A stretch of 64,000 bases of DNA from Jeotgalibacillus campisalis (GCF_000829515.1 NZ_JXRR01000014.1:1-64000), one strand, 5' to 3'; positions 49,849-59,622 are shown, counted from the stretch's first letter. Notes: generated by a model not told the origin, from the sequence alone. Numbers and translations: made by a program.

Positions 49849-51111
49849 TTGAAAAAGTATGCATCAGTTTTAGCTTCATCATTGCTTTTGGCAGGCGTTT
49901 TAGGCGCATGTGCACCGGATCGTGAAGAATCTGGAGAATCTACAGATGGGGGCGGTTCCGGTTCAACAGAAGAAGCACCGGAAACACTGAAAGTCTGGGT
50001 AAATGACAGTGAAGAGCAGAAAGCCGTATTGGACAAGCTTTTTGACAAATACACTGAAGAAACAGGGATCGAAATTGAAACAACGCCAATGAATATGCTC
50101 GATCAAATCGAAGCGTTAAATCTGGATGGTCCTGCAGGCAACGGCCCGGACTTGTTCTTCCAGCCGCATGACAGACTTGGAAACATCCTTCTTCAAAATC
50201 TAGCTGCACCGATGGATTTGGGTGATGCAAAAGATGATTATTCTGAAACGGCAATAGATGCTGTTACGTATGAAGGAGAGGTTTATGGTGCTCCTTTAGT
50301 AGTTGAAACATATGCGACTTTCTACAATAAAGATATGGTGGATGAAGCACCGGCTACTATGGATGATCTTATGAAGATCGCAGAAGAGCAGACAGATCAA
50401 TCTACTGAAACGTATGGTTTCTTAATGGAAGCAGCAAACTTCTACTTCTCATACCCGTTCTTCGGAGCTAATGGAGCTTATGTATTTAACAATGAAGATG
50501 GTGCGTATAATGTAGAAGATATCGGTCTTAACAACGAAGGCGCGGTAGCAGGCGGAGAATTAATTCAATCATGGTACGAAAATGGATACATCCCGGTTGA
50601 GGTTAACGCTGATATCATGAATGGCTTGTTTGCAGACGGTAAAGTCGGTGTAGCTATCACAGGTCCTTGGCAGATCCCGGCATATGAAGAAGCGCTTGGT
50701 GAAAGCCTTGGAACAGCAATCCTTCCAACGGTTGACGGAACAAACGCAACATCATTTGTAGGCGTTAAATCATGGATGGTATCGGATTACTCAGAAAATA
50801 AAGAAGCAGCTACAGATCTTGCTTTGTTCCTGACAAACGAAGAAAATTCAACTCAATACTTTGAAGAAGCTGGCGAACTTCCAGCTAACCAGGCAGCACT
50901 TGAAAGCGAAGCGGTAACTTCAAATGAGCTGATTGCTCCATTTGCTGAGCAGATTCAATATGGTACTCCAATGCCGTCAACACCGGAAATGCAGCAAGTA
51001 TGGGATCCAATCAATAATGCGCTCCTGTTCATCGCTCAAGGTGAAGACGTACAAGCTGTACTTGATGAAGCAGTTCAAACAATTAAAGATAATATCGCAG
51101 CAGCACAGTAG
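49849..51111 (+). CDS. mdxE: Maltodextrin-binding lipoprotein (MdxE/MalE type)
   Basis: A 420-residue ABC solute-binding lipoprotein. The signal peptide ends in the lipobox VLGAC with lipidated Cys21, followed by a Ser/Gly/Glu linker (about 25-44). The MalE-type body has LKVWVNDSEEQKAVLDKLFD, DGPAGNGPDLFFQPHDRLG and GKVGVAITGPWQIP. It captures maltodextrins at the cell surface for the permeases that follow. AGGAGGGG lies before the ATG. The codons for the mature protein are strongly biased, suggesting high expression. A hairpin follows the gene. Confidence 0.92.
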   Translation: MKKYASVLASSLLLAGVLGACAPDREESGESTDGGGSGSTEEAPETLKVWVNDSEEQKAVLDKLFDKYTEETGIEIETTPMNMLDQIEALNLDGPAGNGPDLFFQPHDRLGNILLQNLAAPMDLGDAKDDYSETAIDAVTYEGEVYGAPLVVETYATFYNKDMVDEAPATMDDLMKIAEEQTDQSTETYGFLMEAANFYFSYPFFGANGAYVFNNEDGAYNVEDIGLNNEGAVAGGELIQSWYENGYIPVEVNADIMNGLFADGKVGVAITGPWQIPAYEEALGESLGTAILPTVDGTNATSFVGVKSWMVSDYSENKEAATDLALFLTNEENSTQYFEEAGELPANQAALESEAVTSNELIAPFAEQIQYGTPMPSTPEMQQVWDPINNALLFIAQGEDVQAVLDEAVQTIKDNIAAAQ

Positions 51112-51135
51112 TTAAATCAAAAATTCATGACTCTG

Positions 51136-51175
51136 GTGGATAGAAGGATTCCCTCCTTCTATCCACTCCATTTTT
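51136..51175 (+). terminator. Intercistronic hairpin after mdxE
   Basis: GTGGATAGAAGGA and TCCTTCTATCCAC pair around a few bases, with TTTTT a few bases on. It may act as a partial terminator or a 3'-end stabiliser, giving more binding protein than permease, as is common in such operons. Confidence 0.75.
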
Positions 51176-51218
51176 AAAGAAGAACTTTCTTCTAGAACCT
51201 CGCTAGGGAGGCGATGAC

Positions 51219-52529
51219 ATGTCGACTGCAAATCCAACAGCTAAACAATCACATAACCCCAAAACAGCTGTTATTTTATCCATTTTACTTGCGGGTTTAG
51301 GTCAGTTGTACAACCGCAGATACGTAAAAGGAATTCTTTTTATCATTCTTGAAATTTCTTTTATTTTAACTCTCGGCCGTTTTTTAAATCTTGGTCTGTG
51401 GGGTCTTACTACACTCGGTACCATGGAAGGTACTGATCATTCTGTTGTTCTATTAATCTATGGATTGGTTTCACTTATTCTGATCGCTTTTTTCGTAACG
51501 CTTTATATTATTAATGTAAAAGATGCAAAAAGAGATGCCTTGCGGATTCAAAAAGGGGAAAGAGCACCAACCTTTAGAGAAGCTGCAGGAAATGTTTGGG
51601 ATAAAGGATTTCCTTATTTCTTCGTAACGCCTGGCTTGATCATGCTCGCATTTATCGTAATCTTGCCTCTGATGTTTACAGTAGCTTTAGCTTTTACCGA
51701 TTACAGTCAGTATAATCAGCCACCAAGAGCCTTGCTTTCTTGGGTAGGATTCGATAATTTTGCCCGCTTATTTTTTGAAACTGGCGGAGCAGGAAATAAT
51801 ATCTGGCAAGATACATTTATAAGTGTTTTTACGTGGACCATTGTATGGACGGTTGTGGCCACTACACTTCAAATCACGCTTGGTTTGTTCTTGGCGCTGA
51901 TTGTAAATGACCCGAGAATTAAATTCAAACGTTTAATTCGTACAATTTTAATTTTGCCTTGGGCAGTGCCAGCTTTCGTTACAATTTTAGTATTTGCTGC
52001 TATGTTTAACGATCGATTTGGTGCTATTAACACGGATATTCTAGCAGTTTTCAATCTATCGATCCCATGGTTACAGGATCCGTTTTATACGAGAATTGCT
52101 TTAATTATGATACAGACTTGGCTTGGATTTCCTTTCGTTTTTGCTTTATTCACGGGAATCTTGCAAAGTATTTCAAAGGAATGGTATGAAGCAGCAGAAG
52201 TGGACGGTGCAAACCGAATGCAGAAATTTAAAAGCATTACGCTTCCGCATGTTTTGTATGCAACAGCTCCTCTATTAATCATGCAATATGCAGGGAATTT
52301 TAATAACTTCAATATTATCTATCTGTTTAATGAAGGCGGTCCAGCCGTCCGGGGGCAAAATGCCGGCGGTACAGATATATTAATTTCCTGGGTTTATGAT
52401 CTGACATTTACATTAAATCAATACAGTATGGCCGCAGCGATAACGATCATACTTGGACTAATCGTAACGGGATTTGCGTTTTTCCAATTCAGAAAAACAC
52501 GCTCGTTTAAAGAGGAGGGGAATTTATAA
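51219..52529 (+). CDS. mdxF: Maltodextrin ABC permease, MdxF/MalF type
   Basis: A 436-residue permease. An N-terminal part with three helices (about 18-100, starting SILLAGLGQLYNRRYVKG) precedes the MalF core. The EAA loop EWYEAAEVDGANRMQKFKSITLP near residues 320-342 contacts the ATPase. Family length matches Bacillus MdxF. GGGAGG lies before the ATG. Its stop overlaps the next start (TAATG-type junction at 52529), so it is coupled. No ATPase gene is nearby; a shared MsmX-type ATPase elsewhere is the usual solution in Bacillus. Confidence 0.93.
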   Translation: MSTANPTAKQSHNPKTAVILSILLAGLGQLYNRRYVKGILFIILEISFILTLGRFLNLGLWGLTTLGTMEGTDHSVVLLIYGLVSLILIAFFVTLYIINVKDAKRDALRIQKGERAPTFREAAGNVWDKGFPYFFVTPGLIMLAFIVILPLMFTVALAFTDYSQYNQPPRALLSWVGFDNFARLFFETGGAGNNIWQDTFISVFTWTIVWTVVATTLQITLGLFLALIVNDPRIKFKRLIRTILILPWAVPAFVTILVFAAMFNDRFGAINTDILAVFNLSIPWLQDPFYTRIALIMIQTWLGFPFVFALFTGILQSISKEWYEAAEVDGANRMQKFKSITLPHVLYATAPLLIMQYAGNFNNFNIIYLFNEGGPAVRGQNAGGTDILISWVYDLTFTLNQYSMAAAITIILGLIVTGFAFFQFRKTRSFKEEGNL

Positions 52530-53371
52530 TGAGCCGAAAAGCAAAATCCACATTGGAAGTCACGTTAATCTACTTATTCCTGGCTTTTATGGCCGTTATT
52601 ATTGGGTATCCGCTGCTTTGGACAGTAGGAATGTCCTTAAACCCTGGTACTAGTCTTTATTCAGCTCAATTAATCCCGGACAATTGGTCCTTAGTGCATT
52701 ACAAGTGGTTATTTACAGACCCTTCGAGCGACTATTTAACCTGGTATAAAAACAGTGTCATTGTGGCCGTTGCCAATGCGTTTTTCTCAGTCGTATTAAC
52801 GTCTTTTGTTGCATACGCATTTTCACGCTACCGTTTCGTAGGAAGAAAATATGGTTTATACGCTTTCTTGCTGCTCCAAATGTTTCCAGCTATGATGGCT
52901 ATGGTCGCGATTTATGTCATGCTGAACATGGTCAACTTGCTTGATTCACTAATTGGACTTACTTTGATTTATATTGGGGGTCAAATTCCTTTTAATGCTT
53001 GGCTAGTAAAAGGTTATTTTGATACAATACCTAAAGAACTTGATGAAGCTGCACGTATAGACGGTGCTGGCCACCTCGGTGTGTTTTTCAGAATTATGCT
53101 TCCGCTCGCAAAACCGATTTTGGGTGTAGTAGCATTATTTAATTTTATGGCACCATTCGTTGACTTTCTGCTGCCGCGAATTATATTAAGAAATCCTGAA
53201 AATTTCACACTCGCATTAGGCTTATTTAACTTCATCAGTAACCAGTTCGACAATAACTTCACCCGATTCGCTGCCGGCTCAATTCTGATCGCTGTGCCAA
53301 TCGCAATCGTTTACCTTCTTTCTCAGCGTTTCCTCATCTCTGGCCTTACAGCAGGAGGAACGAAAGGATAA
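52529..53371 (+). CDS. mdxG: Maltodextrin ABC permease, MdxG/MalG type
   Basis: A 280-residue, six-helix permease pairing with MdxF. The EAA loop KELDEAARIDGAGHLGVFFRIMLPLAKP lies near residues 170-197. The C-terminus ISGLTAGGTKG is the standard MalG ending. GAGGGG lies upstream of the ATG inside the end of mdxF. About 130 bases separate it from the amylase gene, enough for a further promoter, though none is obvious. Confidence 0.93.
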   Translation: MSRKAKSTLEVTLIYLFLAFMAVIIGYPLLWTVGMSLNPGTSLYSAQLIPDNWSLVHYKWLFTDPSSDYLTWYKNSVIVAVANAFFSVVLTSFVAYAFSRYRFVGRKYGLYAFLLLQMFPAMMAMVAIYVMLNMVNLLDSLIGLTLIYIGGQIPFNAWLVKGYFDTIPKELDEAARIDGAGHLGVFFRIMLPLAKPILGVVALFNFMAPFVDFLLPRIILRNPENFTLALGLFNFISNQFDNNFTRFAAGSILIAVPIAIVYLLSQRFLISGLTAGGTKG

Positions 53372-53504
53372 CATACATTCTTTAAGGAAAACGGTTAAGC
53401 TTGTCCGGAGACTCATGTATTCAGTGCCTGCACGACGGCTGAAGAAAAAACTATTATACGTTTAAAGAGCAGTTGCTTTTTAAACAAAAGGAGGAGGGGC
53501 AGGG

Positions 53505-55049
53505 ATGAGAGGAGTTAATACAGCTCTTTTTCTCATCACTATCCTCCTTTTTAATAGCGTTTTGACCCCTGCTGCAGGCGCTGTTGAAAAGGAAGAGAGA
53601 AGATGGCAAGATGAATCAATTTATTTTTTAATGGTGGACCGTTTTTCTAATGGAGATACTTCAAACGACCTATCCGTTAATACTCAGGATCCAAAAGCTT
53701 ATCATGGCGGAGACTTTAAAGGAATCGAAGATCAGCTCGATCATATTGAAGAGATGGGATTCACAGCTATCTGGCTGACCCCTATATTTCAAAATGAAGA
53801 AAACGGATATCATGGATATTGGATAGAAGATTTCTATGAAACAGAAGAACATTTTGGAACAATTGAAGAATTCAAACAGCTGGTTGATGCTGCTCATGAA
53901 CGGGACATCAAAATTATTTTAGATTTTGTTGTGAATCACACAGGACCTGCCCACCCTTGGGTAGAGGATCCCAAAAAAGAAGATTGGTATCATGAGGAAA
54001 CAGCAATTTTAGACAATAATGATCCGGAGCAAGTACAAAATGGGTGGATTTATGGTCTGCCGGATTTGAATACTGAAAACCCGGAAGTAAAAGAATATTT
54101 ATTTGAAGCAGCAAAATGGTGGATTGAAGAAACCGATATCGATGGATACCGACTCGATACAGTTAAGCATGTTCCAGCAGAATTTTGGGGAGAATTTTCT
54201 GAGGAAGTAAAATCAGTTAAAGATGATTTTTATTTAATCGGAGAAGTGTATGATACAGATATTCGAAAAATCGCCCAATATTCAGACACAGGAATTGACG
54301 GTTTTGTAGATTTTCCTTTGGCTGAGCAAATGAGATCTGTTTTTCAGGATGTTGACACAAACACTTCACGTCTTTTCAATTTCTGGGACTATAATCAGGA
54401 GTTTTTTCCTGAGCCCTACTTAATGGGTAACTTTATTGATAATCATGATATGTCCAGGTTTACCCGTCTGGCAGTAGAAAATAATATGCATCCTGTTACA
54501 AGATGGGAACTTGCGACTGTCTTTATGTTTACTGTGCCTGGAATTCCAATCATGTATTATGGTTCTGAAATCGCTCTTGATGGCGGTGAAGATCCGGACA
54601 ATCGTAAATTAATGAACTTTAATTTGGATGAAGAGCTGAAAGAATACATTGGCGACGTAGGACGGCTGCGTCAAGAGCTCCCTTCTTTAACCAGGGGAAC
54701 ACTTGAAGTCCTTCATAATGAAGATGGAATGCTGCTGTATGAAAGAAAGTATGAAGATGAAACGTCTGTTATCGCTATTAACAATACAAGTGGTACACAA
54801 TCTGTAACACTTAGTTCGGATCAGTTTGAAGAAAACGGTGAATTACGAGGATTGTTAAATGGTGATCTTGTTCTTGAAAGCGATGACGAGTATGTTGTTG
54901 TTTTAGATAGAGAAGAGGCTGAAATCTATGTGCTGACTGAAAAAGCAGGTTTCGACTACGGATTGTTAGCAGCAGTAGCGGCAGTCTGGATCTTTTTTAT
55001 CGGAATGTTTATTTACATGGCTAAACGCGGAAAAAAACGTTCAGCTTAA
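53505..55049 (+). CDS. Secreted, probably membrane-anchored alpha-amylase (GH13)
   Basis: A 514-residue GH13 amylase. A signal peptide (1-26, cleavage near AGA-V) precedes the barrel, with catalytic Asp218 (GYRLDTVKH), Glu247 (LIGEVYD) and Asp315 (FIDNHDMSRF). The domain-C segment ends near 480. Then comes a hydrophobic stretch (about 485-507, YGLLAAVAAVWIFFIGMFIYMA) and the basic tail KRGKKRSA, so the enzyme should stay on the outer face of the membrane after signal cleavage. AGGAGG lies before the ATG. It would release maltodextrins right beside MdxE. Confidence 0.9.
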   Translation: MRGVNTALFLITILLFNSVLTPAAGAVEKEERRWQDESIYFLMVDRFSNGDTSNDLSVNTQDPKAYHGGDFKGIEDQLDHIEEMGFTAIWLTPIFQNEENGYHGYWIEDFYETEEHFGTIEEFKQLVDAAHERDIKIILDFVVNHTGPAHPWVEDPKKEDWYHEETAILDNNDPEQVQNGWIYGLPDLNTENPEVKEYLFEAAKWWIEETDIDGYRLDTVKHVPAEFWGEFSEEVKSVKDDFYLIGEVYDTDIRKIAQYSDTGIDGFVDFPLAEQMRSVFQDVDTNTSRLFNFWDYNQEFFPEPYLMGNFIDNHDMSRFTRLAVENNMHPVTRWELATVFMFTVPGIPIMYYGSEIALDGGEDPDNRKLMNFNLDEELKEYIGDVGRLRQELPSLTRGTLEVLHNEDGMLLYERKYEDETSVIAINNTSGTQSVTLSSDQFEENGELRGLLNGDLVLESDDEYVVVLDREEAEIYVLTEKAGFDYGLLAAVAAVWIFFIGMFIYMAKRGKKRSA

Positions 55050-55058
55050 CGGGTTTTT

Positions 55059-55091
55059 AAGAGCTGGTGCACGGATGTTGTACCGGCTCTT
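55059..55091 (+). other. Hairpin between amylase and regulator genes
   Basis: AAGAGCTGGTGCA and TGTACCGGCTCTT can pair fully if two G-T pairs are allowed. No T-run follows, so it may be an RNA-stability element or weak attenuator rather than a terminator. Confidence 0.45.
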
Positions 55092-55104
55092 CTTGGTGAA
55101 TAAT

Positions 55105-55118
55105 TGTAAGCGTAATCA
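55105..55118. promoter_or_regulatory. cre / LacI-family operator before the regulator gene
   Basis: TGTAAGCGTAATCA matches TGNAANCGNWNNCA at every fixed position and lies 16 bases before the regulator start codon. It could serve CcpA or autoregulation. Confidence 0.65.
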
Positions 55119-55133
55119 GATAGGGGTGGTTTT

Positions 55134-56168
55134 ATGTCAATAACGATAAAAGATGTTGCCAAGTATGCAAACGTCGCACCCTCAACAGTGTCAAGGGTGA
55201 TCGCTAATAATCCAAGAATAAGTGATAGAACAAAGGAAAAGGTCCGCGAGGCTATGAAGGAACTTGGCTATCATCCTAATTTCATCGCACGCAGCCTGGC
55301 TAATCAGTCTACACAGGTTATTGGTCTAGTTACTCCAGGATCTTCTGATGTCTTTTTTCAAAACCCATTTTTCCCTACCGTATTGCGGGGATTAAGCGAA
55401 GGGGCGCACGAAAATCAATACGCCCTTCAGCTTGTGACGGGGCAGAACGAAGAAGAGATTTATAACGGCGTTGTTCAAATGGTACAGGGAGGAAGAGTGG
55501 ATGGGGTCATCCTTTTGTACTCGAAGGTTGAAGATCGAATTCTCATGTACTTAAGAGAACGAAATTTTCCTTTTGTCATGATTGGCAAACCATTTAATTT
55601 TGTTGAAGAGATTACACATGTTGATAACGATAACGCTCAAGCTGCCAAGGATGCTACTGATTTTCTTATCGAATTAGGTCACGAGAGGATTTCATTTATA
55701 GGCGGGGATGAGAATCTAGTCGTTACGGTGGAACGGCTGACGGGGTACGAAAATGCCCTTACACAAGCATCTCTGCCGTACAGAGAAGATTATATTCTTC
55801 ATCAGAGCTTTCTGTTAGAAGGAGGTCAGGACGCTGTGTGCGAACTGATGGAACTTCCTTTAATGGAACGCCCTACTGCTCTTGTCGTAGCAGATGACCT
55901 AATGGCTTTAGGTGTATTGAATACATTAAATGAATTAGGAATCTCAGTCCCGGAGGATATTTCGATTCTGAGTTTTAATAATGTCTTAACATCTGAGATG
56001 GCAAGACCGCCTTTATCATCTGTGGATATCAATATATTCAATTTAGGCTACAATGCTTCGAAGCATCTGATTGAGCGATTGAAGAACCCGGAGGTACCTG
56101 TGAAGCGTGTAATTATCGAGCATGAAATTGTTAAACGTTTCTCGACTGAAGCACCAGTGCACAAGTAA
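55134..56168 (+). CDS. malR: LacI-family regulator, MalR type
   Basis: A 344-residue LacI/GalR regulator. The N-terminal helix-turn-helix ITIKDVAKYANVAPSTVSRVIANNPRIS covers residues 3-30, then the hinge helix PNFIARSLANQ. A periplasmic-binding-type effector domain with VIGLVTPGSSDVFFQNPFFP and DDLMALGVLNTLNELGISVPEDISILSFNN fills the rest. Location at the end of a maltodextrin operon with LacI-type operators indicates control of this locus, with a maltooligosaccharide as likely inducer. GGGGTGG lies before the ATG. Confidence 0.88.
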   Translation: MSITIKDVAKYANVAPSTVSRVIANNPRISDRTKEKVREAMKELGYHPNFIARSLANQSTQVIGLVTPGSSDVFFQNPFFPTVLRGLSEGAHENQYALQLVTGQNEEEIYNGVVQMVQGGRVDGVILLYSKVEDRILMYLRERNFPFVMIGKPFNFVEEITHVDNDNAQAAKDATDFLIELGHERISFIGGDENLVVTVERLTGYENALTQASLPYREDYILHQSFLLEGGQDAVCELMELPLMERPTALVVADDLMALGVLNTLNELGISVPEDISILSFNNVLTSEMARPPLSSVDINIFNLGYNASKHLIERLKNPEVPVKRVIIEHEIVKRFSTEAPVHK

Positions 56169-56189
56169 TATGCGAGCAAGTAAAAAGAG

Positions 56190-56264
56190 ACCTTGTCTAT
56201 CCTGCTGAAAACCCTGCCTTGTAATGGCCGGGCAGCATAGGGATCGACAAGGTTTGTTTGTTTT
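56190..56264 (+). terminator. Terminator of the maltodextrin operon
   Basis: ACCTTGTC...GACAAGGT with inner pairing (CTATCC with GGAT, CTGC with GCAG) is followed by a T-rich tail. The loop region is large and branched. Confidence 0.7.
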
Positions 56265-56359
56265 GATAATAATTCCACATCATTTTTCGTACGAAGGAAA
56301 GAGGTTCAAATTTTGCCCCTTCAAACTGAACTTACACGATTGTTAGACATGTACTTTAT

Positions 56360-57721
56360 TCAGTGTGCCTGCTTATTCAGCTTCTTTAAAGCTTTGTACC
56401 CGATCATGTTTATCGGATCCTTTGGAGAAGAAAATGGAGGAGCATAGGCTATTTCAATTTCCTGCAAATCTGTTACTGTTAATCCTCCGGTAATAGCTGC
56501 AGCCATCACATCCATTCGTTTATCCACCCCGTCCTTACCTACAGCTTGGGCGCCATAAATTTTTCCGTCTTCAGGAGAAAAATGTACTTTCAGCTTTAAC
56601 GGAGCAGCTCCTGGATAATAACCTGCATGCTGGTTTGATTCTTGCACTACGGTTTCATAGGACAATCCGCTTTCTTTCAAGTGTTCTTCATTTAAACCAA
56701 GAGAGGCAGCATGAAGGGTGAATACTTTGCAAATGGATGTGCCAAGCGATCCTTTATAGGGAACTGGATGCCCGGTTACATGTCGCGCTGCAAGGTATGC
56801 CTGTCTGTGAGTTACCCAGGCAAGCGGTACCCGTTTAGGCTGTTTTGTTATAAAATCAAAGGTTTCAATTACATCGCCTACAGCGTATATAGCTGGATCA
56901 CTGGTCTGCATAAATTCGTTCACTTTTACGCCGCCTGTAACGCCAATATCAAGACCGGCCTGTTCTGCCAGGTAGCGGTTTGGTTTAACTCCGACAGAGA
57001 GGATAAGAAAGTCAGCTGTAATGACTTGACCATTTGTTAGATGCAGTGTACAGCCATCTTCTTCAATTTTTTGAATCGTTGTATCTGTGTGTAAATCAAT
57101 TTCTTGCTTGACTAACTCTTCTTCTATTATTTCTGACATATCCTTGTCTAACACGCTTAATACATGTTTTGAGCGCTGAATCAGATGAACATTCATGCCG
57201 CGTTTTTTTAAATTATCTGCCATCTCAAGCCCGATAAATCCACCACCAACAATGCACACGCTCTTAAACTGCTTTGCTTCAATCTGTTCCTCAATTTTAA
57301 GCATGTCTTCAAATGCCCTCAGGGAAAAGCAATTTGCATGTGAAAGGCCTTCAATTTCGGGTATAACAGGAATCACGCCAGGCGATAATAGCAAAGAATC
57401 ATAGGATTCGGAATACTGGGTATTGCCTATGTGGTCGAGTATCCTGACTTCTTTTTGATTTCGGTCGATATGAACTGCTTCGTGTCTTACTCTTACTTCA
57501 ATATTCCGTTCTTTTTGAAAGGATTCGGGGGTGGCCGCAATCAGCTGGTCACGATCCTGTATATAGCCGCCAAGGTAATATGGTAAGCCGCAATTGGCAA
57601 AAGACATCGTTCCTGACTTTTCAATAACAACTATTTCAGCTTCCTCATCAAGCATTCGAAGCTGAGAGGAAAAGGTTGCTCCTCCTGCAACACCACCGAT
57701 CACAACGATCTTCTTTTTCAT
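56360..57721 (-). CDS. CoA-disulfide reductase-type flavoprotein
   Basis: A 453-residue FAD/NAD(P)H oxidoreductase. N-terminal FAD motif KKIVVIGGVAGGATFSSQLR, the single redox Cys44 in SFANCGLPYYLGG, the NAD(P) motif VCIVGGGFIGLEMADNL, FAD-binding YAVGDVIE and a C-terminal AYAPPFSSPKDPINMIGY are all as in CoA-disulfide reductases, which keep coenzyme A reduced. Related NADH oxidases and peroxidases share these motifs, so activity is inferred. No rhodanese domain is fused. It lies ten bases after yitS, in the same orientation, so likely co-transcribed. Confidence 0.85.
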   Translation of the reverse strand: MKKKIVVIGGVAGGATFSSQLRMLDEEAEIVVIEKSGTMSFANCGLPYYLGGYIQDRDQLIAATPESFQKERNIEVRVRHEAVHIDRNQKEVRILDHIGNTQYSESYDSLLLSPGVIPVIPEIEGLSHANCFSLRAFEDMLKIEEQIEAKQFKSVCIVGGGFIGLEMADNLKKRGMNVHLIQRSKHVLSVLDKDMSEIIEEELVKQEIDLHTDTTIQKIEEDGCTLHLTNGQVITADFLILSVGVKPNRYLAEQAGLDIGVTGGVKVNEFMQTSDPAIYAVGDVIETFDFITKQPKRVPLAWVTHRQAYLAARHVTGHPVPYKGSLGTSICKVFTLHAASLGLNEEHLKESGLSYETVVQESNQHAGYYPGAAPLKLKVHFSPEDGKIYGAQAVGKDGVDKRMDVMAAAITGGLTVTDLQEIEIAYAPPFSSPKDPINMIGYKALKKLNKQAH

Positions 57722-57731
57722 ATTTTCCTCC

Positions 57732-58604
57732 CTATTCTGAAATGGAATCTGGCAATTTATTTAAAAAGAAGATCGCAAGTGTACCCGGGCCTGCATGTGC
57801 CCCTACAACAGAACCGATTATTCCAATATAAAAGGAATTTGAGCCAAATTCCTCCTTGATCATGGCTTTCATTTCTTCTGCCAGTGCTTCATCATCGCCG
57901 TGACTGATGCCGATTACTTGCTGATCTAATCCTGCTCCTCTTTCTTTCATTACTTCTATAATCCGTTTTAATAGCTTCTTTTTGCCTCTTAGTTTTTCAA
58001 GTGGAACAAGTTTTCCGCCTTCAACATGAAGCAAAGGTTTAATATTTAATAAACCGCCTATAAATGCAGAAGCTTTTGTTACACGGCCGCCTTTTGCAAG
58101 GTAATCCAGATCTTCAACAGTGAAGAGGTGTTCCATGTGCTGACAGTAGAATTCTGTTTCATTAACAATTTCGTCACGAGACATACCTTGACCGGCTAAT
58201 TCCACTGCTCGCTGCACGCATAAGCCATAGCCGAGAGAGGCAGACTTAGAGTCTATAATAACCAAATCAAATGCAGGATATTCTTCTTTCATTTGCTCTC
58301 TGACCATAACGGCAGTCTGATATGTACCGGACAGTTCTGAAGAAAATGCGATATATAGTCCCTGATTTCCTGATTGTGCCAGCTCAGCAAATACTTCCTC
58401 CATATATTTCGGGCTCGCCTGTGAGGTCTTAGGGTGTTTGCCATTGCGGATTTCATCAAATACTTGTTTTGAACTAATCGTTACTAAATCATCGTATTCC
58501 TCTTCCCCAATATGTACGCGAAGAGGAAGCAAAGTAACATTATTATCCTTGAAATAATCCAAAGGGAGATCCGATGCGCTATCAGCAAATATTTGTAAAC
58601 TCAT
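57732..58604 (-). CDS. yitS: DegV-family fatty-acid-binding protein YitS
   Basis: A 290-residue DegV protein. The N-terminal IFADSASDLPLDYF, KTSQASPKYMEEVF, YIAFSSELSGTYQTA and FTVEDLDYLAKGGRV blocks are family signatures; two of them line the fatty-acid pocket. DegV/FakB proteins present bound fatty acid to the FakA kinase. The ATG at 58604 has AAAGGA eight bases upstream; ATG codons at 58613 and 58610 are too close to it. Divergent from yitT, as in Bacillus subtilis. Confidence 0.9.
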   Translation of the reverse strand: MSLQIFADSASDLPLDYFKDNNVTLLPLRVHIGEEEYDDLVTISSKQVFDEIRNGKHPKTSQASPKYMEEVFAELAQSGNQGLYIAFSSELSGTYQTAVMVREQMKEEYPAFDLVIIDSKSASLGYGLCVQRAVELAGQGMSRDEIVNETEFYCQHMEHLFTVEDLDYLAKGGRVTKASAFIGGLLNIKPLLHVEGGKLVPLEKLRGKKKLLKRIIEVMKERGAGLDQQVIGISHGDDEALAEEMKAMIKEEFGSNSFYIGIIGSVVGAHAGPGTLAIFFLNKLPDSISE

Positions 58605-58728
58605 ATTCATCATCCTTTTACTGTTTATAGCTATAGTTTATCGATACCGGCTTCATTTTACAATGATAGGTGTAGGATGATATAAATTAGGTTATGTGTA
58701 TAAAAGAATATAAAAAGGAGGGAACAGA

Positions 58729-59622
58729 TTGGAGAATTCAAAGGAATCCTTTAAACTGTCAAAAGTATCAAATGAAACACTTTGGCTGGAAATAAGAAAA
58801 ATAATGATTGTCATCATAGGTGCTGCATTAAATGCTGTGTCATTAAATCTGTTTCTTATTCCTGCAAATGTATTCGCAAGCGGGTTTACTGGACTTGCGC
58901 AGCTTATATCAAATATTTTAGCCGACTTTACACCCTTTTTTATCTCAACAGGAATTTTACTCTTACTCTTAAATATTCCAGCAATCATTTTGGGGTGGCT
59001 GAGAGTCGGGAAGATGTTCACGATCTACAGCTTGGTTTCAGTAGCGTTTACAACAATCTTTCTGTCGATTATACCAGTCGTGGAGGTCTCGCCAGATATC
59101 TTGTTAAATGCTGTATTTGGAGGAGTTATCGCAGGAACTGGTGTAGGGTTTACCCTTAAATGGGGAGCGTCTACAGGAGGTATGGATATCATTGCGATGA
59201 TTTTGTCCCGGTTAAATGATAAACCAGTGGGCATTTACTTTTTTACTATGAATGCAGGAATTATTTTGGCGGCAAGTATGATCTTTGGCTGGGAAGAGGG
59301 GCTTTACACCCTTGTTACCCTTTATGTTTCAACCCGGATGATTGATGCCATTCATACACGGCATGAAAAGCTGACGGCTATGATCGTTACAAAGAAAACA
59401 AGTGAAGTTAAACAGGCCATACATGATAAATTAGTCAGAGGGATTACGATTGTGCCGGCAAGAGGTGCATTCACAGATGAACATAAGGAAATGCTGATCA
59501 TTGTTATCACCCGCTATGAACTTTTTGAACTCGAACGGATTATCCACAAAGTGGATCCACATGCGTTTACCAATGTTTTGCAGACTGCCGGTGTTTTCGG
59601 GTTTTTCAGGAAAGAAGAGTAA
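58729..59622 (+). CDS. yitT: YitT-family membrane protein
   Basis: A 297-residue protein with five to six membrane helices (about 25-200, with the SGFTGLAQLISN and KWGASTGGMDIIAMILS family motifs) and a C-terminal cytoplasmic DUF2179 domain (about 220-295). Function unknown in general; some relatives have been proposed as transporters. TTG start at 58729 behind AGGAGGG. A terminator follows. The yitS/yitT/yitU order is conserved. Confidence 0.88.
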   Translation: MENSKESFKLSKVSNETLWLEIRKIMIVIIGAALNAVSLNLFLIPANVFASGFTGLAQLISNILADFTPFFISTGILLLLLNIPAIILGWLRVGKMFTIYSLVSVAFTTIFLSIIPVVEVSPDILLNAVFGGVIAGTGVGFTLKWGASTGGMDIIAMILSRLNDKPVGIYFFTMNAGIILAASMIFGWEEGLYTLVTLYVSTRMIDAIHTRHEKLTAMIVTKKTSEVKQAIHDKLVRGITIVPARGAFTDEHKEMLIIVITRYELFELERIIHKVDPHAFTNVLQTAGVFGFFRKEE

